64,000 bases of DNA from CAZYME01 sp964648115 (GTDB lineage Bacteria; Pseudomonadota; Gammaproteobacteria; Legionellales; Legionellaceae), in contig CAZYME010000009.1 of assembly GCA_964648115.1 (NCBI GenBank), positions 1 through 64,000 on the forward strand, written 5' to 3'. The notes below the pieces were generated by a model. It saw nothing but the letters and a program-made list of their open reading frames with translations, did not search any database and had not been told where the DNA came from. The first letter of the stretch is position 1; every line of letters starts with the position of its first letter. This document shows positions 25,677-34,201 of this stretch, piece after piece. Made by a program: the position numbers and the translations under genes.

Positions 25677-26957
25677 TTAGGTTAAGGTCAACACTTGTTT
25701 ATATAAAAGCTCTCTTTGATCCTCAACTGCTCGCAGTAAACCTTGAATGTTCCCCCATGGACCACAATCTAAATCACGAGGATCGATTCGCAGTAAACCT
25801 TGAATGTTCCCCCATGGACCACAATCTAAATCACGAGGATCGATTAAAAGCAATTTTTGCAAATAAAAATACAATGGTTCTATGGCTTGGGTACGTAATT
25901 CATCATCTATAACCTCAGAAGGAGTAATACCCAGCGCTCTTCTCAGCGTCTCTGTGACAACAGGCAAAGTGACATCTGATTTTTCTATCACCATCACATA
26001 CATGCCTAATAACGTAAATTGATTATAAACTGCAAGACGCGCTTCCATCTTACCAGCAAAGCTAGAAAGCTCCGCCTTATTCAGGGTCGTGTCATCAGGT
26101 AATAGGTAATTAATTAACTCACATACTAGAGAACTCGGCTTAGGCTGAATCCCTTGTAAACAGGCCACCATGGCTTCTCTTGAAAGCTGGCTATCTGGTT
26201 TTATAAGAAGGGCCGAGAGAGATGTAGAAAAAAGTCGAAGCCCAGCACATACCTCATCCCTTGTTTTAGCCAATAAAGCATCAAACGATTGAATTACTGT
26301 TAAATACTTTATCTGATCCAACATCGGCCTTGATAAATCCTCAGCTTCCCTCACTCTGTCTTCCAGTTTTTGAAAAAATCCTTCCTCTCCTTGAGGAATA
26401 TAGCGAATGAGATCTGATGGCTTTTCAACCTGTATCTTGCGCAGATATTGTAGATAAGCGCGACAGCGCGTTAGAATATTTAAACTATCAAGCTTATTTT
26501 CCTCAGTTATTGCGAGGAGCTCTTTGATGATGGGGTACATACCAGTAGCATCTTTGATCCAGCCTAGCTGAGTAAAAATCTTACCTGTAATGTCTTTATC
26601 ATAAGTATCATCGATTTTGAGATAAAAATGCAGCAAAGACCCTAATAAAATACTATGTTGCTCTGTGTACAAAGTCGAGCCTGGCTTTGCTCTGGGTAAA
26701 AACTGGGCCAGATATCGTATCCCGTCCATTATCGCAAGGTATTGGGGGTTAGCTGCTGGTTTTCCAAATACAGCGCTTGTTACCGTGCTTGGTTTTTCAG
26801 CGACTCTCGTTCGATACTTCACTTCCATCTCTGAAATCTTCTCAACTAATACATCATAACTAGGGGGGATATACCGCCCGGAAACTTGGTCAAAAATTCT
26901 TACCAATATTGCTGTTTTTTCACGTAGCGCCAGATATTGTGGTGGGATATATGGCAT
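25677..26957 (-). CDS. Unknown 426-residue protein with a 19-residue C-terminal duplication
   Basis: I place the start at the ATG at 26957 (MPYIPPQYLALREK), preceded by ggaggg; the frame is open further to 27005 without a site. The product is soluble and largely helical. No family is recognised. Near the C-terminus the 19-residue unit LRIDPRDLDCGPWGNIQGL appears twice in tandem. The gene stands alone between a peptidase gene and the candidate 6S RNA. It could be a host-directed protein, but nothing in the sequence proves it. Confidence 0.7.
   Translation of the reverse strand: MPYIPPQYLALREKTAILVRIFDQVSGRYIPPSYDVLVEKISEMEVKYRTRVAEKPSTVTSAVFGKPAANPQYLAIMDGIRYLAQFLPRAKPGSTLYTEQHSILLGSLLHFYLKIDDTYDKDITGKIFTQLGWIKDATGMYPIIKELLAITEENKLDSLNILTRCRAYLQYLRKIQVEKPSDLIRYIPQGEEGFFQKLEDRVREAEDLSRPMLDQIKYLTVIQSFDALLAKTRDEVCAGLRLFSTSLSALLIKPDSQLSREAMVACLQGIQPKPSSLVCELINYLLPDDTTLNKAELSSFAGKMEARLAVYNQFTLLGMYVMVIEKSDVTLPVVTETLRRALGITPSEVIDDELRTQAIEPLYFYLQKLLLIDPRDLDCGPWGNIQGLLRIDPRDLDCGPWGNIQGLLRAVEDQRELLYKQVLTLT
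25731..25844. repeat. 57-bp tandem duplication within a gene
   Basis: Two copies, 25731-25787 and 25788-25844, are identical or nearly so at the DNA level and keep the frame (57 = 19 codons). The lack of silent differences points to a recent duplication. Confidence 0.9.
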
Positions 26958-26994
26958 AAGCCCTCCGTAGATTGCTAAATATGTTACAATGACC

Positions 26995-27150
26995 TCTCCT
27001 GGCAACCATGATTTTTGAACCGATAAGCTTTATGAAGGAGAGCTTTCAGTTACGGTGTTGAGTTAGGCCGCTTTAAAAGTGGAAAACCTGATCGGTAACG
27101 TATGCTCCCCACCTGAACCCCAGGGTTCAAATCAGATGTTGCCGGGACAT
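26995..27150 (+). ncRNA. ssrS: Candidate 6S RNA
   Basis: No reading frame fits this stretch. The ends pair: TCCTGGCAAC (26997-27006) with GTTGCCGGGA (27138-27147), ten pairs with one G-U. The small hairpin TGAACCCCAGGGTTCA (27114-27129) on the 3' side recalls the conserved 3' hairpin of 6S RNA, and GAACCGATA (27018 on) recalls GAGCCGATA of E. coli 6S. A terminal hairpin (CCGCTT/AAGTGG) lies between. TACAAT at 26985-26990 is a fair -10 box. Length about 150 nt is short for 6S but within the known range. ygfA, the usual neighbour, is absent. Another structured RNA is possible. Confidence 0.5.
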
Positions 27151-27174
27151 ATTAGCACCGGATCTAGGTTTTCC

Positions 27175-28368
27175 CTACTCACTTCTTAACGACACAATAG
27201 GCTCCAATGCCGCTGCGCGGCGGGCGGGGTAGAAACCAAAAAATATACCGGTGAATACAGACACGGCAAAACCAGCTAATGGCGGCATCAGATGCAGGGT
27301 AAAAGGCCATTGACTGAAATAGGCGACAAGCCTAGTAAAGACTAGGCCTATTGTCACACCACAAATACCACCGAATAATGACAGCATCACCGATTCAACT
27401 AAGAATAACATCTGGATTTCGCTATTTTTTGCACCCACTGCTTTGCGAATTCCAATTTCTTTTTTACGCTCACTCACTGAAACCAACATCACATTCATCA
27501 CCCCGATCCCACCTACCAGCAACGAGATCCCGCCAATAACAGCAAGCAATAGTGTAAAAATACGGCCCTGACTTTCCATGCTGGCAATAATTTGTTTAGC
27601 ACTGCGTACAAATACACTCATCCCTGGAGCTTGCCTACTAATAAGCCCTTTAATTTGCTCTACCACTTCATCAATATTAATGTCCGATTTTAATAACAAC
27701 ACTGCATTATTAACTTTGGCATCTTTACTGACCAACGGCATACCCGCAATAGGGATGATCACAGCTTGATTAATATCTTCATTAAAAAAGCCATTTTCTT
27801 TCCAGGGTGCAGCGACGCCTATAATCGTATAAAGCGCTTGTCCAATGCGTAATTGTTTACCAATCGGGTTATCTAAAGTAACTTCTTTTATTTGCTGAGC
27901 TAAATTGTGACCAATCACACAAAAATGCTCAAAAGATGCAACGAATGAAACAAAATGCCCTTGCCCCACATCAATGTGAATGATGCGAGCCAATGACTCA
28001 TCAGCACCAATAATTGCACCGTTTAATTTTTTACCTTGAAAACTCATGGGCTGATATGCAGTGCTGTAAGGGGCGATTTGTAGCACAGCAGGAACCATTT
28101 GTGGAAATTGACGCCAAAAATTGATAGGGATACGCTCTTGACTCCCCTTCAACGTTTCATCTGCTTTCTGATACACAGACACAGCGAGTAAATCCGTACC
28201 TAGCGCTTTGAATTGTGCCAAAGCTTTTTCCGTGGCTAATTGACCGCAGCTGATTAAAGCGACCACCGCTGCCGTACCAACCAAAATACCAAGGACTGCG
28301 AGAAAAGAGCGTAATTTTGCAGCCATCACATTGACAATGGCTTGCTGACATTGGCTCACGAGTCTCAA
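27175..28368 (-). CDS. MacB-like ABC transporter permease
   Basis: The 397-residue protein has four membrane helices: one near residues 20-40 (SFLAVLGILVGTAAVVALI) and three in the C-terminal FtsX domain (IFTLLLAVIGGISLLVGGIG, LVESVMLSLFGGICGVTIGL, PLAGFAVSVFTGIFFGFYPA). A large periplasmic MacB_PCD domain lies between. The motif SERKKEIGIRKAVGA is typical. It lacks the N-terminal ATPase of true MacB; that is encoded by the gene before it, which overlaps by 4 bp (TTGA). With the adaptor and the outer-membrane factor it forms a tripartite efflux or export system. Substrate unknown. Confidence 0.9.
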   Translation of the reverse strand: MRLVSQCQQAIVNVMAAKLRSFLAVLGILVGTAAVVALISCGQLATEKALAQFKALGTDLLAVSVYQKADETLKGSQERIPINFWRQFPQMVPAVLQIAPYSTAYQPMSFQGKKLNGAIIGADESLARIIHIDVGQGHFVSFVASFEHFCVIGHNLAQQIKEVTLDNPIGKQLRIGQALYTIIGVAAPWKENGFFNEDINQAVIIPIAGMPLVSKDAKVNNAVLLLKSDINIDEVVEQIKGLISRQAPGMSVFVRSAKQIIASMESQGRIFTLLLAVIGGISLLVGGIGVMNVMLVSVSERKKEIGIRKAVGAKNSEIQMLFLVESVMLSLFGGICGVTIGLVFTRLVAYFSQWPFTLHLMPPLAGFAVSVFTGIFFGFYPARRAAALEPIVSLRSE

Positions 28369-29048
28369 AATGACTCCGCAATAACTTTACCATCCGCCAA
28401 GGTAATGCGTCTTCGGCACAAAGAGGCAACTTGTTCATCATGTGTCACTAAGATGATGGTGCGCCCCTCATCATGCAACGCTAAAAATAATTTCATGATG
28501 TCCTTCCCGGTTGCGGAATCAAGAGCGCCAGTTGGCTCATCAGCCAGAAGAACCTCAGGCTCGCCAACCAACGCTCGAGCAATTGCAATACGCTGCTGCT
28601 GGCCACCGGATAATTGTGTAGGGCAATGCGCCGCGTATGCTTTCATACCTACACGCGAAAGCACGTCAAATACCCGCTTTTTTATCACCTGAGGCGACAT
28701 GTTACGATAAGTGAGAGGCAGGGCGATATTTTGCTCTGCGCTAAAGCGTGGTAATAAATTAAATTGTTGAAACACAAAACCAATGTGTTGGTTACGTAAA
28801 TTAGCTAATTGATCATCATTTAAGCCAGCAACGTTCCGATCACGCAAAAGATATTTGCCGCGACAGGGCTTATCCAACAAGCCAATGATATTCATCAATG
28901 TTGATTTTCCGGAGCCAGAAGCACCAACAATAGCCACCATTTCCCCTTCATCCACGGATACAGATACTTTTTTTAGCACCGTGCTTTCCAAGCTACCAAT
29001 TTGATATTTTTTAACAATATTGGTCAGTGAAATGAGGGGCTTATTCAT
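28365..29048 (-). CDS. ABC transporter ATP-binding protein (MacB/LolD type)
   Basis: The ATPase drives the permease encoded next. From ATG 29048 it has 227 residues and complete motifs: Walker A GASGSGKST, Q-loop FQQFNLL, signature LSGGQQQRIAIARAL, Walker B VLLADEPTGALD and H-loop LVTHDE. The start overlaps the adaptor stop by 8 bp. An upstream in-frame ATG at 29060 would add four residues inside the adaptor gene. The subgroup matches ATPases of MacB-type mechanotransmission pumps. Confidence 0.93.
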   Translation of the reverse strand: MNKPLISLTNIVKKYQIGSLESTVLKKVSVSVDEGEMVAIVGASGSGKSTLMNIIGLLDKPCRGKYLLRDRNVAGLNDDQLANLRNQHIGFVFQQFNLLPRFSAEQNIALPLTYRNMSPQVIKKRVFDVLSRVGMKAYAAHCPTQLSGGQQQRIAIARALVGEPEVLLADEPTGALDSATGKDIMKLFLALHDEGRTIILVTHDEQVASLCRRRITLADGKVIAESF

Positions 29049-30303
29049 AGGTAACCACATCGCCCACTTTGAGTCCTGAATCGATTACCACTTTATCAGC
29101 ACGCGCCGCTCCAGTGACAACTTGGCGCTCGCTAATGACGCCTTTAGCTGTAACGACTTGCACCATACTTTGACCATGTTTTTGCGTAACTGCCGCGATA
29201 GGGATCAGGATCTTGTCCTCACTATCACTGACCAACTCAATGGAAGCACTCATTCCCACTTTTACTAATGCTTGTTGCTCTGCGCTTAGGGATTTAACCC
29301 CAACAATTGCAGTAAATGAAGGCAATGCATTACCACTCCCTGTTGAAGCTTGCGCATTTATAGCAAGCAACTGCCCTTTGAGCTCTTGCTTTGCAAACGC
29401 AACACCTCGAATAACGGCCGACATACCCGGTTTCATTTTATCGATATCCACTTCTGGAATATCAATTTCCACACAAATACCACCTAAATCACCAATAAGA
29501 CCTAGCACCTGCCCAGTCTTAGCTGCAGCCCCTACGGTTATACGTGCGTTTTTATCCTCTGCCGCTTTAGGTGGGTAGAGCAACACTCCATCACCAGGCG
29601 ATTTTACATAAATCAAATTATGTTTACCGGCCAACGCTTCACGTACTTTATCGAACTCGGAAAAACTTAAATGTGAGAGATCTTGGTAGTTGCTATCACC
29701 CATTTTTTCAAGCATTTCCGAAAGCTTACGCGTAGCTTGCATTAATGTAACACGCGCTGTATTTAGGCTGGATTTCTCACTTAAATAATTGTTTTTAGCT
29801 ATTAATCCGGCCTGCCACAGATCCTCAGTACCTGTAAATTTAGCCCGCGCAATGGTAAAGCTATCTTTCGCTTTTAAATACTCCGTCAACGTATCATTAT
29901 ATTGTTTTTGTAATTCAGCTGAATTTAATATAAATACCACTTCGCCCTTTTTAATATGCTGACCATAGTGAAAGGGCATTGTCTCCACTATTGCATCCAT
30001 AGGGCTGGTTAACGTATATTCCTGCCGCGGCTGGACAGTGCCCGTGAAATAGAGTGTTTTATGAACGGTTTCGACGTGCACCACATACGTTTTTGCTCCT
30101 TGTTTGTTATCTGGCTTACTACCACTACAAGCTGCGAGTAAGCTTAAACAAAGCAGGGGCAACAAACATCTCTTGAAAAATGCCGTCTTTGCGAACGAAG
30201 TGAAGCAATCCAGATCGATTTTTAATTGAAATTCCGGTCTGGATTGCTTCGCTAACGCTCGCAAAGACGTGTTGCTCAGCAACTTAGCTAATGTAATGTT
30301 CAT
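29041..30303 (-). CDS. Periplasmic adaptor (HlyD/MacA-type membrane-fusion protein), lipoprotein
   Basis: The 420-residue protein links the MacB-like pump to the outer-membrane factor. ATG 30303 overlaps the stop of the upstream gene as ATGA. A lipobox follows a hydrophobic stretch: CLLPLLCLSLLAACSGS, with Cys as the lipid site. Then come barrel/lipoyl halves (GTVQPRQEYTL, PFHYGQHIKKGEVVFIL), a coiled-coil hairpin (about 145-220) and the C-terminal barrel. Residues about 11-44 before the signal are encoded by a family D palindromic repeat (30184-30269), which gives the signal peptide an odd long n-region (TSLRALAKQSRPEF and on). Confidence 0.9.
   Translation of the reverse strand: MNITLAKLLSNTSLRALAKQSRPEFQLKIDLDCFTSFAKTAFFKRCLLPLLCLSLLAACSGSKPDNKQGAKTYVVHVETVHKTLYFTGTVQPRQEYTLTSPMDAIVETMPFHYGQHIKKGEVVFILNSAELQKQYNDTLTEYLKAKDSFTIARAKFTGTEDLWQAGLIAKNNYLSEKSSLNTARVTLMQATRKLSEMLEKMGDSNYQDLSHLSFSEFDKVREALAGKHNLIYVKSPGDGVLLYPPKAAEDKNARITVGAAAKTGQVLGLIGDLGGICVEIDIPEVDIDKMKPGMSAVIRGVAFAKQELKGQLLAINAQASTGSGNALPSFTAIVGVKSLSAEQQALVKVGMSASIELVSDSEDKILIPIAAVTQKHGQSMVQVVTAKGVISERQVVTGAARADKVVIDSGLKVGDVVTYE
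30184..30269. repeat. Family D palindrome inside the adaptor gene
   Basis: The arms cgtctttgcgaacgaagtga and its inverse ending gcaaagacg enclose a short loop. The same arms, with changes, occur at 37078-37163 and within 55964-56099. Here the repeat lies between the start codon and the signal peptide and is read in frame. Confidence 0.8.
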
Positions 30304-31916
30304 CCACCATACCTCAGTGTAATATGCCAATATTCCAGTGTAGTACCCAATATACGCTGCAGCGCTGATAATTGGTTAAGATAGGCAATTTTGGCGCCAA
30401 TTAAACCAGCTTGAGCCTGAATTAATTGATTTTGGGTATTATTAACATCCAAAGCCGTTGTGATCCCGGCTTGCTGTTTTTTCTTTTCCAAGTCATATGA
30501 TTTAGCGGCCAGGCCCACTTGGCGCTTCGCTAGTTCATAGCGTTTTGCCTGGCCCTCTATAGCCGTTATCGTATTTTTAATCGTTGTGATCAAGGAACGT
30601 CTAGCCGCGATTAAATTCAAGCGATCTTTTTCCAATCGCACTTTTGCTGAAATCATTTGCTCACGACGGGTTAAATCATGCAGAGGGATAGTTAATGTTA
30701 TGCCAGCCGACTCGGTTATGGTATGGCCATTATAAATGCTCTTTGACCCGGGCGTAGTATTATCAACATCGGTCATGGTCCCTCCTTGAACATTCACAGT
30801 AGCATCAAGCTGCCAAAGCTGTTGATTTTTTGCTACCGCATAAGCGCGTTCATCGGCACGGATAAGCATTTTTAACGCCAAATATTGCGCATTATGTGCC
30901 AATCCCTGGGCTATTGCTTCTGTCACATTTGGTACTACTATCTTATCCAGAGTAACATCACTAGGGACCGCTAGCCTCATATCTGGATCCAGGCCAATCG
31001 TTTGCAATAAATCTTGTGCAGCAGTTTTAAAGTCATTTTCTGCTTGTGCAACCATCAAATTTAGTGACTCAATCTGATAGGATTGCTGAATGTTCCCAGT
31101 GGGCTCCAGCTGGCCCGCCGCTATTTTTTTCTCGTTCGTCGTGTATGATTTTTTAGCCTCTTGCAGCTGACGGCGTTGGTTTTCTAAATTGTTACCACTT
31201 AGAACCAAGGAACGATATGCCGTAATCACTTGGGTAACTTGATCGCTGACGGATTGTTGTAAGTTCAATTTATTTAACCATTCTGTATCAATGGCATTTA
31301 ACAAACCGGCTTTATTAATTCTACCAAAACCACGAAGCAAGGGTTGGCGGAAAGAGAGGTTAACCAGGGGATTATACCCTCCAACAGCCGCAATATTGTT
31401 ATCCATTTTTAAGGAAAACTGACCACCGCTCTTGGTTTTAAACTCGGCCTCAGGCGTCGCAAAATACGCAGGAGTTGTTACATCCCCTACTCCACTATAT
31501 TGGCTTTTTTCAATTTGTGCCGTTCCACCAAGTGCATATTGCAATTCAAACTCATTATGCGCTAAACGCAATTGGTAGCGTTGTATAATCCTATCTAGCT
31601 CTGCATTCTTGATATTTGGGTTATAACGCAAGGCTAATAAAATCGCCTCTCTAAGCGTCAAATTAAGCTTTTTCCGGCTGTAAGAGGTAGGAGATGTTGG
31701 CAATTCTACCCAGTGCTTCAACATATACTCAGGATTTTTGATCGCGCTATCTAACCGGTCTGCAGCGTCGCTGACTTGGCGTACCTCATCAACCGGTTTA
31801 TCAACCCATCGGAAAAGAGAAGTAGGTTGAGTAGGCTTGTTCGTTGGGGTATCAGCAAGGGACACCCCGCTAATAACAAAGCATATTAAAAACCAGCAGA
31901 CCATAGCTCTTTTCAT
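30300..31916 (-). CDS. TolC-family outer-membrane efflux protein
   Basis: The 538-residue precursor has a signal peptide (MKRAMVCWFLICFVISGVSLA) and two outer-membrane-efflux-protein repeats: LTLREAILLALRYNPNIKNAEL near residue 83 and the second half near 320, with long heptad-rich helices (LRILEK-type coil about 440-520). It would form the trimeric outer-membrane duct for the adaptor and permease encoded downstream. It is a little longer than TolC because of about 60 extra N-terminal residues. The start overlaps the apaH stop (ATGA), the stop overlaps the adaptor start. Confidence 0.9.
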   Translation of the reverse strand: MKRAMVCWFLICFVISGVSLADTPTNKPTQPTSLFRWVDKPVDEVRQVSDAADRLDSAIKNPEYMLKHWVELPTSPTSYSRKKLNLTLREAILLALRYNPNIKNAELDRIIQRYQLRLAHNEFELQYALGGTAQIEKSQYSGVGDVTTPAYFATPEAEFKTKSGGQFSLKMDNNIAAVGGYNPLVNLSFRQPLLRGFGRINKAGLLNAIDTEWLNKLNLQQSVSDQVTQVITAYRSLVLSGNNLENQRRQLQEAKKSYTTNEKKIAAGQLEPTGNIQQSYQIESLNLMVAQAENDFKTAAQDLLQTIGLDPDMRLAVPSDVTLDKIVVPNVTEAIAQGLAHNAQYLALKMLIRADERAYAVAKNQQLWQLDATVNVQGGTMTDVDNTTPGSKSIYNGHTITESAGITLTIPLHDLTRREQMISAKVRLEKDRLNLIAARRSLITTIKNTITAIEGQAKRYELAKRQVGLAAKSYDLEKKKQQAGITTALDVNNTQNQLIQAQAGLIGAKIAYLNQLSALQRILGTTLEYWHITLRYGG

Positions 31917-32725
31917 ATACCAGGCACCATAAAACGTTGTTTATCCTGCAAACGCAAAGCCGTTAACTGCCCACCCCAATAACAACCTGTATCAACCGCA
32001 TATATGCGTGGTTGAGGACATTTACCTTCTAATGCCGCCCAATGCCCAAAAACAATTTCTGCCTCAATCTCATGGCGATGGGGTACGCTATACCAGGGAT
32101 AAAGATCATTAGGTGCTTGGTCTACCGAGCCTTTGTAGTTTAGTACTAAATGCCCCTGCTCATTACAAAATCGCATGCGGGTGAAATAATTACAAATGAC
32201 ACGTAACCTATCCATACCTGTTAAGTCCTCGGACCAATGATCAGGCTTATTACCATACATATGTGTCAAGTAATCGCGGTAATGCTCGCCGCTTAACGTG
32301 TTTTCTAACTCCAATGCCAATGCTTTTGCTTGGTTTAAATCCCAGGCCGGAGCAATACCTGCATGACACATCACTACATTTAGCTCAGGATCATGGTATA
32401 AAATCGATTGTTTACGCAACCAATGACCAAGCTCTTCCCCATCTGGGGCATCTAATATTTCGTGCAATGTATCATCAGCGTTTTCCCATGTATGCTCACC
32501 AAATAATTTACCGAGTAAATGCAAGTCATGGTTTCCTAGTGTAATCCGCGGCATCATTGGCAAATTTTTTATAAACCGCAATGTTGCTAATGATTCTGGG
32601 CCTCGATTCACTAGATCGCCGACAAACCAAAGCCTATCGGTGTGTTCATTGAAATGTATTTTATCCAACAAACGTTGTAATGGCTCGTAACAACCTTGTA
32701 TATCCCCAATCACATAATCAGCCAC
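31913..32725 (-). CDS. apaH: Bis(5'-nucleosyl)-tetraphosphatase, symmetrical
   Basis: ApaH hydrolyses Ap4A to two ADP and also removes Np4 caps from RNA. The 270-residue protein has the PPP-family metallophosphatase motifs GDIQGCYEPL, GDLVNRGPES and GNHD near residue 65, and the ApaH-specific CHAGIAPAWDLNQA and YWGGQLTALRLQD. The start is GTG 32725, overlapping the upstream gene by 8 bp. ksgA lies close by on the same strand, as in other gammaproteobacteria, but apaG, which usually sits between them, is replaced by the TraI_2-type gene. Confidence 0.95.
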   Translation of the reverse strand: MADYVIGDIQGCYEPLQRLLDKIHFNEHTDRLWFVGDLVNRGPESLATLRFIKNLPMMPRITLGNHDLHLLGKLFGEHTWENADDTLHEILDAPDGEELGHWLRKQSILYHDPELNVVMCHAGIAPAWDLNQAKALALELENTLSGEHYRDYLTHMYGNKPDHWSEDLTGMDRLRVICNYFTRMRFCNEQGHLVLNYKGSVDQAPNDLYPWYSVPHRHEIEAEIVFGHWAALEGKCPQPRIYAVDTGCYWGGQLTALRLQDKQRFMVPGI

Positions 32726-34097
32726 GGCGTGAATTACCTGATTGCAAGGTAGAGCTTTTCTCTTCTGTGGGCGCCTGCCACTCTCCTGATACAGACAAAT
32801 GATTCAAAGCACTTGGAGATCCGCCATGTTCCTGGCGATTAAAATAATGGTGGTTAAACTGCGCCGCATTCACTAATTCAGTAGCTGATATCGAGGAGAC
32901 CTCTCCGGTCTCTAAATTATGTATTTTCATCTGCTCAGGTAATGCCACTCCATATTTAGATTCAGCAAATACAATCCCGCTTTGCATTTGCTTGGTATTC
33001 GCTTGCTCAAAGCGGGATGTTACACTGCCGTCTGCGCCTAAACTGTGTAACCCTAAAGAGAGAAAGGCCTTTTGCACGGCTTGCCAATTTTTAAATTCAG
33101 GATGCTCTCGTATAAATAATTTAAAAACATCCGGCACCATTAGCATGCCACCAGGAACCATATACAACGGCGCTTTGTTAATCATAATAATACCAGCAGC
33201 TAACTTCTCAGCCATCCATTTGATAAACTCAGCGCCTAACATTTGCTCTTTTTCGGCAACTGTCTCTGGCACCATATCAACAAAGGTCCCAATACGATTC
33301 CCTCGACCACCTCTAGCTCCTGTGGCTTTAACCATAAATTCATTGAAGTAACGTTGAAGAGCAATAGCATCTGCACGAATTAAAATAGCACCCAAGGTAC
33401 CAGCTGAACGAGCATCTTCATTGAGAAGAGCGAGCCACACCGCCAATACGTCCGGATTGGAAATAATCCAAGCATAACCACTCGCCGGCATTAACAATCG
33501 TGCTATTAGTAAATTCAACCGCCGACGCAAATCCTCGCCACCCTCTGGTTGAAATTCAAAATGGTAATAACTACCCACCGATGTCATGCTTTCTAGCAAA
33601 GGGGACCATTGTTTTAGCAGCTGCCCATTTACATCAAATAACTCTACACGGTAATCGATTTGTAACTTGCCCATTCCTTGTAAAATACCGGCAGAGAATA
33701 ACGCATACATCCACAATTTTTGCTCTTCGGACAACTCGCCCTCTTGCACAATATATTGACGAAAAAGAGCAAGAGCGGCCTCAGTACGATTCAAGGCATG
33801 ATCCAACAAACCGCCTGGCAGTGAGTAATAACTATTAGATGTTTCTGGCATGCTTTGGCAATGATTGCCTAGATTGTGAATAAGACTTAAGCAAAGACTT
33901 TCAAAACGCGAGGCTTCGAACCCACTACTTTCTGTGATTTTTTTTATTAGCTCGCTTCGCTTCGGATCCGCGAGTAGCTGCGGTGGCGGAATAATGGCTG
34001 TTAAGTCTTTAAGCGACCTAGCATTCACTGATTTTGCTTTCTTAATTTGTCTATGAAACAAAGCTATCTCCCTGATTATAAATGCGACTTGCAACAT
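32718..34097 (-). CDS. TraI_2-domain protein (MOBH relaxase-like HD fold)
   Basis: The 459-residue protein resembles the TraI_2 domain found in MOBH relaxases and in chromosomal proteins of Legionella-type bacteria. The hallmark segment is SLPGGLLDHALNRTEAAL near residue 95, where the family has a histidine motif (H...PGGLLDHTL). YALFSAGILQGMGKLQ follows. The C-terminal part (about 270-400) is of the winged-helix type seen in such proteins (FIKWMAEKLAAGIIMINK, GMLMVPDVFKLF). No mobilisation genes are near, so a conjugation role is unlikely. It overlaps apaH by 8 bp. Function unknown. Confidence 0.7.
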   Translation of the reverse strand: MLQVAFIIREIALFHRQIKKAKSVNARSLKDLTAIIPPPQLLADPKRSELIKKITESSGFEASRFESLCLSLIHNLGNHCQSMPETSNSYYSLPGGLLDHALNRTEAALALFRQYIVQEGELSEEQKLWMYALFSAGILQGMGKLQIDYRVELFDVNGQLLKQWSPLLESMTSVGSYYHFEFQPEGGEDLRRRLNLLIARLLMPASGYAWIISNPDVLAVWLALLNEDARSAGTLGAILIRADAIALQRYFNEFMVKATGARGGRGNRIGTFVDMVPETVAEKEQMLGAEFIKWMAEKLAAGIIMINKAPLYMVPGGMLMVPDVFKLFIREHPEFKNWQAVQKAFLSLGLHSLGADGSVTSRFEQANTKQMQSGIVFAESKYGVALPEQMKIHNLETGEVSSISATELVNAAQFNHHYFNRQEHGGSPSALNHLSVSGEWQAPTEEKSSTLQSGNSRRG

Positions 34098-34201
34098 CCT
34101 GTCTGTTTTTCATTGGTGCGTTTTTAACGTATTTGTAAAACATATGTTTACCTACGATGGTTGAAAGTGGTGGTTTTCCTTTCAAATTCATTGATTTTAC
34201 A

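Noticed and set aside
26995..27150. 4.5S/SRP RNA or tmRNA
   Set aside because: The SRP GGAAG-type apical loop and the tmRNA tag frame and CCA end are absent; 6S fits better.
32718..34097. Conjugative relaxase on an integrated element
   Set aside because: No other transfer genes, att sites or integrase nearby; the gene is embedded among housekeeping genes.
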